64,000 nt of DNA from Lingula anatina (lineage: Eukaryota > Brachiopoda > Lingulata > Lingulida > Lingulidae). The notes under the pieces were generated by a model. That model did not search any database. It was not told the DNA's origin and saw nothing but the letters and a program-made list of their open reading frames with translations. The position numbers and the translations under genes were made by a program. Shown here piece by piece: positions 35,466 through 46,200 of this stretch (positions are counted from its first letter, which is position 1; each line of letters opens with the position of its first letter). The stretch lies in the NCBI RefSeq assembly GCF_001039355.2, contig NW_019774536.1, positions 56,326-120,325 of the forward strand, in the 5' to 3' direction.

Positions 35466-38030
35466 ACTGGCACGTATATGTTTGACAGAGTAAAATTGCA
35501 GACAATGAGAATAAGTTTTTGCGTGCCGTAGACTTAGCATAACTCGCCACCTTATCAGTCGAACATCGTTTATTTAAAACTAATCTAAAGAAACTTGTTT
35601 TCTTTTCATTTTTGTATTAGCTGGAATATGAGCATTGTCTCACTCGAATCTTGGTTAAGGACCCCATATCACACCGACACCGACTACGAATTCCGCGAAC
35701 CGCCAAGAATTGGTAAATTATCCCGGGGTTCTTAGTTAAGTCGAAAAAGTGTTTATTTCTGACGCCCGTATTGGCTATAAAAATCAGCGTGCACTTAGGC
35801 CACCTGAAAATGTTTAAAGGTAGACTTTTTTAACGAGCCTTGCATTCGTAATGCACGTCAATTTTGCTGCTACCACAAAATGAAAAAGGATTTCCTCGCA
35901 TCACTATCGGCAACTTAAGAATTTTTTTCAGTGTCAACGATCACTTCAGCTTACCAGATTATATAGTAACAGCGCCTTTTAAAAACCTTGTACATACTGC
36001 CGTTGGACACTGTCATAGCGTTTTACATTGGAATATAGTGCACACGCCTGGCGTAGATCCTTTTACGGTAATTCTTATGACGTCACAGGACCCATTTTGG
36101 ACACTTCTCATTAATTTCCGTGGTTTTCCAAATGCAAATTTTATTTGATAAGACCAAGCGTACGTTATAAGAACAAGAATATATGGATCGTTGTGGAAAT
36201 GAAATAAAGATGTGTGAAAATTGCATGGTTATCCAATCCCATTTGGCTTAGTCAGCTTAGAGAGAAATCCAATTTTGGGGTGAATTCAATTTTTTTGTGA
36301 AGCTTTGAAAAAGTACTACGCAAAAGAGAACTTTTAAGTTGAATTTTTTTCTTTCAAAAGTGCGATATGAAAATCATCAGCATGTATATGAAAGTGGACG
36401 TCTTAATGGTCTTTTGCTTTGTGAGGCTTCAATAATTGAATAACAGGAATAAAAAATATACAAGACACCTAACTTTTTGTTTTTACTATTATTTTAACAC
36501 ATTCTGCTTGAAACAGATGACATTTATATCAAGATTTTTTAAATTGGAATATGACTTTAAATACATGTACAATGGTCTTCTAAAGGCACCGTATTTAAAA
36601 CACCGACAATTAAAACAGAACGTGTAGGATCACTTTAGCTGTAGCATTTAATAGCATACCAGTTACTGATAATTCCAAACTTGTGTGTTTTATCATCATA
36701 AATAGTGGTATTGGTAATTCTAGGTGTTTAAGAATTACACGTTTCAACCTTTATATGAGACACATTGCTGTGATGAATGAAAATCAAAAGGGGTCCATAC
36801 AAGAAAGAAAATTATAATAAATTAATTCTATTTATAGCCTACATTTTATCTGCAAAATGATAAGGGCACTCTTCACAGAACTAAACTGTTTTAAAAGCTA
36901 CTTACATGCAACGATGACGGAATATTTACATGAAAAATGATCATGAAAATGTACTCATTTGCAACAAACTAAAAATCAGACTGAACTGATGACTCATTTA
37001 ATGGAAAAACAGTTTTCCATATTTTATCACAAAATAACCCTTTCATGCGACTACATATATGGTAATCATTTTAAATATTTTCACAAATAAAACTAAGGCT
37101 TCACTGAATTTAAAAATCATGAAATGAAACTTCACAGTAGGAGCAATTTTGAAATCAATTAAATGAATACTAATGAAAATAACTTAAAATGAAAAATGTA
37201 ATAGACCTTGAATTAAGCATTTATAAACATTTAAATATTCATAGAATTCATTAAAAGGACACGAAATGCAAAACAAACATTTGATGGCAATGAAACATAT
37301 AGGATTTTGAACTGCTCTGGCAACTTCATCTCCATTCTGCTGCCAATGAGTCTTGCAGTCTAGTCTATTGTCTTCCTTTTTTGTACTTATTTACAAAATT
37401 TTACAGCCGTCTTGAAACATAATCTAGCCTCATAAAAAACCTACATTATAACTTCCTTTGCATTACCCCAATAATCATCTCAAACATGCTTCTTAACAAT
37501 CAAGAAGCCATGCAGGAATATGCCTAGGAGGGGAAGACGGAAATTTGTCTCCAAGAGCTCTTTGGACAAATGCTCACAGGATATGTTTTTTTTTCTTTCC
37601 TACTCCCCTTTTATCTGTAAGACAATACACTGAAAGTAGTCATAGACTGAAATTGTGAGCTGAAGGAGACCATGGCCAAGTGGGTCTATGCTACGGTAAA
37701 TATTATTTCTTAGGCCACCCTGTGCTTGCTTGCTCATGTTCAGCAATGGGTATGTCTTTTTGATCTTTAGAGATTCTAAATGCAGACAGCACATGGTGTC
37801 CATCAACGATCTCCAGGTCAATGTTGTAACGCATCCTTAGAGAAACTGGGAATGCACTCGACACTGGTACATGTATCTGTATAGCTCAATGTGGCTTTTG
37901 TTTTAGTAATTAAAAGCACTGCAGTTGATTTAACAATACTAAGCTGCAGCCACTGGGCATGTGACATTAGCTTGAAGATGCTGTAATAACACTGTTCATA
38001 ATAACATGTGTAATCCTGCTTTCCTAAACA
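35466..38030. other. GPCR 3' UTR and intergenic region towards B9D1, no gene seen
   Basis: AT-rich. The short open frames (including one on the minus strand at 37600-37821) have no domain or splice partner. The right part should contain the B9D1 3' UTR. Confidence 0.45.
36203..36208 (+). terminator. candidate polyadenylation signal of GPCR gene
   Basis: AATAAA about 740 bp past the stop codon, the first clear hexamer I found on the plus strand downstream. Confidence 0.35.
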
Positions 38031-38295
38031 TCATGATTGTGGTGAGATAGTGTCTCCCATCCCTCCTGTGTCTGGTAATGTAGGGTTCACCACATCTGAT
38101 GGAGTCACGTCATAACCTAGCTTTTTCATGTCCTTCATCACCACACTGAACGACACAGTCACATAGCCCTGGGAACGAACTCTCGTTACTGAAAGAAATA
38201 AAAATAAATAAATAAATAAATAAAAGTATAACCAATTACACACGAATGGCTGGATTAAATCTTTCTTCCATGGGCACAAACTCTTGTTACTGTAA

Positions 38296-38330
<35 letters not shown>

Positions 38331-38333
38331 ATA

Positions 38334-38368
<35 letters not shown>

Positions 38369-41300
38369 ATGATTAACAAATTATGCATGACTAAATTCAA
38401 TCTTCTACTAGAAAAAAAATTTTTCAAAGGATTTACAATTTTCTACATCCAGTCTTATGCAAGCACAGTAAACAGTTACGCCAATATCAAAGATAAACTG
38501 ACATGGCTAGCTCAACCATGTGATATGATGTCACAACAATGGCTTAACCTGACAAACTAATATTGCCAATTTCATCTTTCAACATTCACCTGCTGTGCTT
38601 CAAAAGCTTTTAAGATATATATATTTACAAAAAACAATGAAATACATGAAAACATGCAATGATTCTCAAGTTGCAAATAATGCTTCTTTTGTTTCTAATT
38701 GGATATATGAGACAACAGTTATAATAAACTAAAATAAGCTGAGGTGTGTGGGTTGGAAAACCAAGCAGTCGACATAGGCATATATAAAGATGCAATTTCT
38801 AGATTTTTCCCTTTTGATGATCTTTTCTTTTACAAAATAATTCTTTATCATGAGAGAGAGAGAGAGAGAGAGAGTTTGTTTGGAAATAAATGAAACTTGG
38901 TATGGATATTCAATTCTAATCTTGGAAATGATGGTCATAAAAAAATTAGTAAAATGTTTATAAATGAACTTATACTGCAGATTATGACCTTAAGCAATTC
39001 CCCCTAGTACTCTGAAATCACTCTGAATCCAATCTAGCACTTGTGTCCTATGTCAGGTAAAGGTCACCGTCTCAGCTCAGATAAAAATTTATCTTTTCCC
39101 ATTTCCTTTGTCTTCATGCCTCATTCTCTTTGAGGTAATAAATCATCTGAATGATAGGTCATTTCTTCTGTTGCCTTGATGTGGAAATAAGTGAGCTATT
39201 TATCTTTAATTTATTCTTTATGTCTGTCCATTTCCTGTTAGTCTCAGCAGTGTGTGTGTTTTGTGTGTGTTTTTCTATGTGCAAATGACCCACAGATAAT
39301 TGTCAGCCACATCAGACAGTAATACAGCTTGTTTCAAATGCTCCCATCACCAAACATGATGTATGGGGCATTAAGAAGAGACAGAGGTTGGGTTCGGTTT
39401 TCCTTCAAGTCTGAATTATTAGTATTTCTTAAGTTTTTAATGTCAAAGTTTCAAAAACATCCCAGTGGTTGTCATTTCACTGCAAATGGTAGCAACACTC
39501 CTCCCTTCAATCTCCTACAGAAATGTAATACACGGAATGCATTAAAGGTATTCTCCACGCATTTGAAAATCCCCCACAATCATATTTAGATCCTGCAAAG
39601 CTCCTAATAATTCCCAATTCAGACCTCAAAGATGATAAAACCCTTTAAACAGAAGTTTTCTGAAGGGTAACTTCCTTTCCTCATATTCTCAGCCTTTTCA
39701 ACTGCTTTTTCTAGGTAGCTCACATTTGTATTATGCTCGGCACAGGGAGGTGATACAAAACACCTCGTCATTTTCATGTGTGAAAACAAGGCCATGCCCA
39801 GTGAAGACCATTGATGGCAGATGTCCTATTTGACTGATCAGTCATTTTAAACTTACATAAATTTAAAATGGAATAAGACTTCAAATCGAAGTGCCAACGC
39901 CGGTCAAGCAATCATTCGAGAGTAGGAGAAAATTGCTCCTTACCCCAAAAAAATTTTGGTAGGGAAATCCCATGGAGGTAATCTTTAAATACAAGTATGT
40001 CTCCTTTCAAACAAAAATTTGTTAATGCATTAAGGAAATAAATAATAATTATATAACTCTTTTCATCATTTACTTCAACTTATCACTAGAGTATTTGAAA
40101 AATAAAATAAAATTGAAAGTTGTTGTCAAAAATTGAGGTATCAACTTCATCTTGTAAAAAAACAGATATAATTGACTGTGGAAATTTTGGCTGCAGTGGC
40201 TTAATTTTTTCTTTTACATTCCAGTGAAGACAATTTCTATATGCCACTGTACTCCCTTGTTTTTCATTAATGACTGAAAATGGAGTAGACCTGATGAATT
40301 CTAGGAAACATCGATTTCTATTTAGTAACATGCAACAATCAACTATTTTTGTAGTTAATTGGCATGTGGATTCTAACAGTCGTGTGCAAAGCCAATACAG
40401 CATTTCCTCAACAATCTCATCACATCTTGCTGTGGTGCACCACTGTGTGGCTCATTTACTAATACTTTTCTAAACGTAAGGCCTTTACAGAAAATTCAAC
40501 CTAACAATCTCTTCATCAAATTTCACTTATCAATTTAAAAAAAGCCTTCTTCCTGGCATAATACCCTAGTCTACATTCTATGACCCATACTTAGCTTCTC
40601 TTCCCCCTCCTTGGGATAATACCCAGGTATCTACGTACTATGGCCCATACTAACCTTCTCTACCTTCTCCCTGTGCTAAAACCCTGGGGTCTACATACTC
40701 TGGACGGCGCCCTGTTATCCAGGCTGTCAGTTTCTGAAGTTTTGATGTTGATTCAGGAACAAACATTCCGATTCTCTGTTTGTGTCTGAAATAAGAATCA
40801 TAAAATCAAAGGAATACTATATTACTATAAGTATCCTCAACACGGCTAGCAGGTTATGTGGTATGTTGTTCAATTATAATGGTAATGACACAAGACAAGA
40901 CATTATCAATCCAGCTGCTTATACACATGTATTTGCAAGAAATAAATGTCACTATGTTTCCTTTACTGTGATTGGACAAAATCCATCAGTTATGTCATCG
41001 TTCAATATTACGTTTGTCGAACATGTGATCAGTCAATATATAGGAAATTTTATCTGACCTTAAATCTCAGATATATGATCACATTCTATGCTAATCATAA
41101 AATACTGTTAATTATTTAAGTACATTAAATCAAAATATCAACTTTTCCCCAAACATGTACTATCTACCTTCCTGGGGTGAAGGGTATGTGGCATGCACCA
41201 TAGCCACGCACCACATCTCTACTGAATAGGTCAAACCCATAAACACTGAGCACAAGCTGCGGCCCTGGAGAAATGAAAATTGATGAAAAAATGGAAATAA

Positions 41301-42257
41301 TTTTAACAGAAAGAAAGCCCAAAAGAAATATTATTACTATTAGAGGAAAAGTGGATACTGCCAAAATATTCACTTGAAGATACGGCTATTTTGAACATTT
41401 TCTAAAAAATTCATCAACAATTTTTCCATAATGTTGCTAACAAACAAACAGACAGACAAACCAACACTGCCAAAAACAATTTAATGATATGTAAAAGATA
41501 TCACCATACAGATCATAAACAGTGATAAACAATAACAGAATTAAAATACAGAATTAAACATCTTGAATGTTACATACTAGCAGCTGATGACAATACATTT
41601 TTTTCTTAAAATACGTTTGTAAAAACCATTTCCATTCACTATTGACTAATGCATTTTTATTCCAAAATACTCTAAAACAAGCATCATTTTTGTGTAAGTA
41701 ATTGTATTAGATTTTGGAAAGATTTAATAATCACTATTATATTTCATAGAGATTTTCCTTGCTTGAAACATCATAAATGCAAAAGGGCATGCTTACAGCC
41801 ATAAGGATTAGTGCTCTTAAATGTCACGTCTAGTGGAAAGTTCCACACAAACACCTGACGTTCGTCACGACTCTTTTTGGTAAATTGTGTCATGCCCTCC
41901 TCCAAGCCCTGAAAAAATATCACAAAGGTAGCATTAAATATCAGATGTGATTCTAAGAAGTCAATGTAGGGAAAGGGAAAAGTACTTCTTTTTTAATGTA
42001 AGTAATAACTATTTAAGGATATTTTTCTAGAATTCCATAAATTACACTGATCATCAGAATAGGTGGAAATTTCATTCATGCCAAAATAAAGCTAATTCTG
42101 TAAATCCTTATGACAATTTAATTAAAAGATTAAGAAGACAAATCAGTGGCATAAAATATTTTACTGTAACTCAAAGCATTAATCACTTTTTCTTTAAAAG
42201 CCTTATGTGCCAAACGCATTACATTCATTTCGAAAATTAAGTTTTTCTACACTCACT

Positions 42258-42321
<64 letters not shown>

Positions 42322-42788
42322 TTTTGTTGATAGAGCAAGGATGTTGTGGTTTCTACCTCAATAAGCCTAAATGCAATTGCATGATAGCAAATTTTTGTAT
42401 GTTTTCCCCCTTTTAAGTGCAATTAAGATGTTCTGACATGGCTAGCTCAACCATGTAATGTGATGTCACAACAATGGCTTAACCTGACAAACTAATATTG
42501 CCAATTTCACTTTTTAACATTCACCTGCTGTGCTTCAAAAGCTTTTAAGATAGATATGTACAAAAATCAATGAAATACATGAAAACATGGAATGATTCTC
42601 AAGTTCCAAATAATGCTTCTTTTGGTTCTAATTGGATATATGAGACAACAGTTATAAGAAACTAAAATAAGCTGAGGTGTGTGGGTTGGAAAACCAAGCA
42701 GTCGACATAGGCATATATAATTACTAAAGATGCAATTTCTAGATTTTTCCCTTTTGATGATCTTTTCTTTAACAAAAAAAAAATTATC

Positions 42789-42824
<36 letters not shown>

Positions 42825-43223
42825 TACTTACTGATGTTATAACCCAGTCCTGGCCATAAACAAAGCTGTATTTACAAAATATGTCATCAAATTCTGGGAA
42901 CTGAAACATTCAATCGAGTCTTGGTATAAAAACGTGAACATTCAAAATGAACAGAATCTGAAATTAATACAGTGATAAACACTTCATGCATTATTTTTAA
43001 TTACATGTGTCATTCGAACTCGTTTTATTAAAACGTTAAGGTAGTAGTCGGTGGCAGGGCACGCCAGCATTTACTTCGTGTCAATAGACTACAGAAAACA
43101 GTATGACGTGAAGGTACGTGTTTTATGTTATTCAATTTACTACTTCACCTCAGCGGTTTCTATTTGACCACTCAACATCAGTAAAAACACCGAGCCAGTT
43201 CCCGCTGGTGTCGCTGTTGCCAT
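38031..43223 (-). CDS. B9D1: B9 domain-containing protein 1 (6 exons)
   Basis: Component of the tectonic/MKS complex at the ciliary transition zone. Exons on the minus strand: 43223-43149, 42900-42832, 41908-41797, 41264-41168, 40785-40655 and 38188-38031. All phases join and the product is 213 residues (human about 204). Order: [95 protein letters not shown] with [40 protein letters not shown] and TRVRSQGYV with KDMKKLGYD near the end. This matches B9D1 along its length, including the C2-like B9 core. The start codon overlaps a YY1-like AAGATGGC. It is head to head with coilin. Introns hold microsatellites and a repeated ~380-bp block. Confidence 0.95.
38290..38370. repeat. (AAAT)n microsatellite
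   Basis: Nearly pure AAAT repeats in B9D1 intron 5, about 100 bp upstream (minus sense) of the last exon. A shorter AAAT run lies at 38196-38224, directly before the acceptor of the last exon. Confidence 0.95.
38498..38874. repeat. dispersed repeat in B9D1 introns, copy 1
   Basis: Starts CTGACATGGCTAGCTCAACC and ends in a (GA)n tract. It is a direct match to 42433-42822, with a few substitutions and small indels. Not coding. Confidence 0.85.
40560..40708 (-). repeat. ~60-bp tandem repeat copied from the exon 5/intron 5 junction of B9D1
   Basis: Reading the minus strand from about 40708, the 3' end of exon 5 with its donor (GTAGACCCCAGGGTTTTAGC ... GAGAAG|GTTAGTATGGGCC) is followed by a second unit (GTAGATACCTGGGTATTATC ... 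GAGAAGCTAAGTATGGGTC) and a partial third. The second unit has CT in place of the GT donor. Confidence 0.8.
42261..42318. repeat. (AT)n microsatellite
   Basis: Pure AT dinucleotide run in B9D1 intron 2. Confidence 0.97.
42433..42822. repeat. dispersed repeat in B9D1 introns, copy 2
   Basis: Direct copy of 38498-38874. Its (GA)n tail ends only about 8 bp from the exon 2 donor on the minus strand, so the (TC)n tract begins directly after GTAAGTATA. Confidence 0.85.
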
Positions 43224-43277
43224 CTTGGAATGCGCGCTTACTCTTTTTTGTTTGAAGGAAGATAATTAGAAGTAAAC
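43224..43277. promoter_or_regulatory. 54-bp bidirectional start region of B9D1 and coilin
   Basis: The two start codons face away from each other with only 54 bp between them. Both sit in YY1-like contexts (AAGATGGCAAC for B9D1, AACATGGCAGCC for coilin). GTTGCCAT at 43216-43223 is also an RFX/X-box half site, of interest for a ciliary gene, but a full X-box is not present. A GC-rich TGCGCGC lies at 43231-43237. Confidence 0.6.
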
Positions 43278-46200
43278 ATGGCAGCCTCAACGAAAAACGT
43301 TCGTGTAAAGCTTTCTTTCAAGAACGTCCTTCTTTCTGAAAACCATTTACCAGGAATTTATTGGTACTTGGTTGAACCTCAAACACACCCAACTGTGACA
43401 CACATGATAAGAGATTTGAAATCAAAATTTAACCTAGAAGAAGCAGACCTCGTGTTAAAAGTTGAGGACTGCGTTATACCCACGTGGGAGAGCACAAAAA
43501 TCTTCAGGGAGAATGATACAGTAGAGTAAGTGACGCCCGTATACATTTCTGTTAAAATACTAACATCAAACTGCGTTATCTGTCATTTGCTTCCAACGTT
43601 GATAATTGAATTGAGAATTGAGAAAAGAAATGAAAATAAAACGTCCTTGATTTACTATGAAATTGTTTTTTAGGATGATAAAACGGTTACATGCCTATAC
43701 GTCCCCGCACCGATACTCCCCCACAATTACAGATATACTAAGGGGGAGTATCGGTGCGGGGATGTATCGGGTGCGGGGGAGTATCGGTACAGGGATATGT
43801 ACCAGTGCGGGGATCTATCGGGGGTGTGACTGAAATGCGCAATACACTGCAATACAGCGCAACACAGTGCAATACACTTGATAACACAAGTCCAGTTGCA
43901 AGTAAACACAGGAAAGGGTAATCTCAAATAAAATAGGGCGATATAAAAGCAAAATATAGTACATAGTAATTAATATTGCTGATACAACTTGACAATTTTT
44001 TCATTGTTTGGTCAGTTGCCATGTTGGCGAGTAGCTCTTCTTGGCCAGTAATATATCCAAGAAGAGCCACTCACCAACATGGCTGCCAACCGGACAATAT
44101 ACCATAAAAGGCTTGCTGAAATGTCAAGTTATATCAACGATATTACTTACCTAGCAATAAAGGTTGTTTTTATATCACCCTGCTTTGCTGGGAATGGTCA
44201 TTTCTTTTGTGTAATTGCAACTGGATTTGATTTTTGAAGTGTATTGCACTGTATTGCGGTGTATTGCGTATTTCAGTCACACCGATCTATCGGTGTGGGG
44301 TTGTATCGATACGCATAATACAAAAAATTACTCAGGGGGGATTATCAGTGCAGGGGAGTATCGATGCGGAGGAGTAATGGTGCGGGGGAGAATCGACATG
44401 ACCCCGATAAAACCATTATTTTTTTACTTGGAGACATTAGTCAATCACAACATTTCAGTCCAACATCTATGGATCTTGATCACCAGAATGGTGAACAGCA
44501 AGCCTCCATTATTGGAAGTGTGCCAACCAGTAAGAAGATAGATCCATAAAGATGTACAACCCAAACCGCCAATCTCTGTCTCAAGCTACCCCATTCAACA
44601 CAAAAGGTCCATGAGCCTTTTACTGCTAAAAAGAGCCAAATTCTGCACCAATTCACATGACCAAGGTCCATAGACGGTGGACTGAACCCTTGTTTTACCG
44701 TCCTTGTTTTGTTAAAATATTTTCACATTTTGCCAATTGTCATTTCCTATTTTACTCTGCTGTTAACTTTCTTCCTAGTATCAAATGCAGTGAAAAACAA
44801 GAACAGATTATCATTGCATCCTGCAACCAGACATGGGATGAAAACTCTCTCAAGAAGAAAAAGAAGAAAAAGAGGACATCAGTAGAAAGAAGTATTTGCA
44901 AAACAAATGTTGAAACTGAAGATACCCTAAATGCAGAAAGTAATGCAAAAAGAAGTGCAATCCATGAGAACAGTGGGTCAAAAAGGAAAAGCAGTGATGT
45001 TGATACTGGCAATATCCAGAGCATCTCTGAAGCAGATATTTGTGAGTCAAAGAAGAAAAAAGCAGACTCAGAATATACAGATAACCATTGTTCAAATAAC
45101 CACAATGAGGGGAAGAGTTCAGGAGAAGAAGCAGATGAAGCTCAAGCAGAATCCACAGTAGGTGACAATTCAAACAAAAAAAGGAGAAAAAGGAAGCGCC
45201 ATAGGAAGAAAAACAATAACATAATAGCTGATCAAGCACCAAATCAGGTGTGTCCAGCAGGCTCAGTGGTGGTGTATGATTCTAAGATGCATCACATTTC
45301 AAAAAATGGTCTCAAAGATGGTGAACAAAATCAACACATAGTATTTGATACAGATGATGAAATGACACCAACCTGTGAATCAACTGATGGACCATCAATG
45401 CCACAAAATAATCAGATACTAACTACAGATAGTAAACCTGCACAATCTCCTGAGATATTAAGCATGTCCAAAGGGGATTTGGTTTCTGAAAGCCTAGACA
45501 AGCAAAATAAGAAACATGATCATTTTTCTGCAATACCTGGGTGTGATATTCAATCTGTACCACTGGCTACTGGTTCATCTCCTTCCCATCTAATTGTTAC
45601 ACCTACAAGGTCAACAGATGCTCAAGTAAATGGAAAACAAGTTGGTGGTTTCCAGGTCTGAATTTTTGTATTATCATCCGTAAGCATTTGCATTTATTAT
45701 TTGAAGATTGAAAGCAAAAATTTAGAACAGCTATTTTGGTATTTTCTTTTGCTTAAAACCAAGAATCTAGAATCCTACCTTTCATGGGCTCAAGTTGAGC
45801 GTTTAATCAATGATGCATTTTGTAGGTATTTGACAGAAGAAAACAAAAAGCAGGATTTTATGAGATGACCAAAGAACAGCAGCTGAGATCAACACAAACA
45901 AACTCATCAGTTATTATGCAGGTAAGAAGAAACCCTTTGTGATATTCATAGCACATATACATGTTGACTGGGAACATTTTATGTCATGTGTGACAGTGTC
46001 CAGTTTAGTAGGTAAACCTAACTACATATGAGAATCTAACTAGCATTCTGGCAATGTTAAAACTCCACATTGGAAGCCAGTCAAATGGCATGTCATGTAG
46101 CCTACATTGGCTGTAGGTGTGACAGTGGGTCATTTTACAGTTTAAAAAAAATAGGTCAAAATTTGCTTTTAACCTGAAGATCAAAAATCTTCAGACCCCA

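Noticed and set aside
37600-37821. Minus-strand 73-codon frame downstream of B9D1
   Set aside because: No recognisable domain, no splice partner, and its position fits the B9D1 3' UTR or intergenic DNA.
43672-43760. Coilin exon 2 starting at the TTTTTTAG acceptor near 43673
   Set aside because: It would read into the G-rich repeats of the fold-back element. The acceptor at 44778 gives DTVDIKCSEKQ, which fits the coilin N-terminal domain.
44752-45242. Long minus-strand frames opposite coilin exon 2
   Set aside because: They are complements of lysine-rich coding sequence (strings of F, L and S); no start or splice context.
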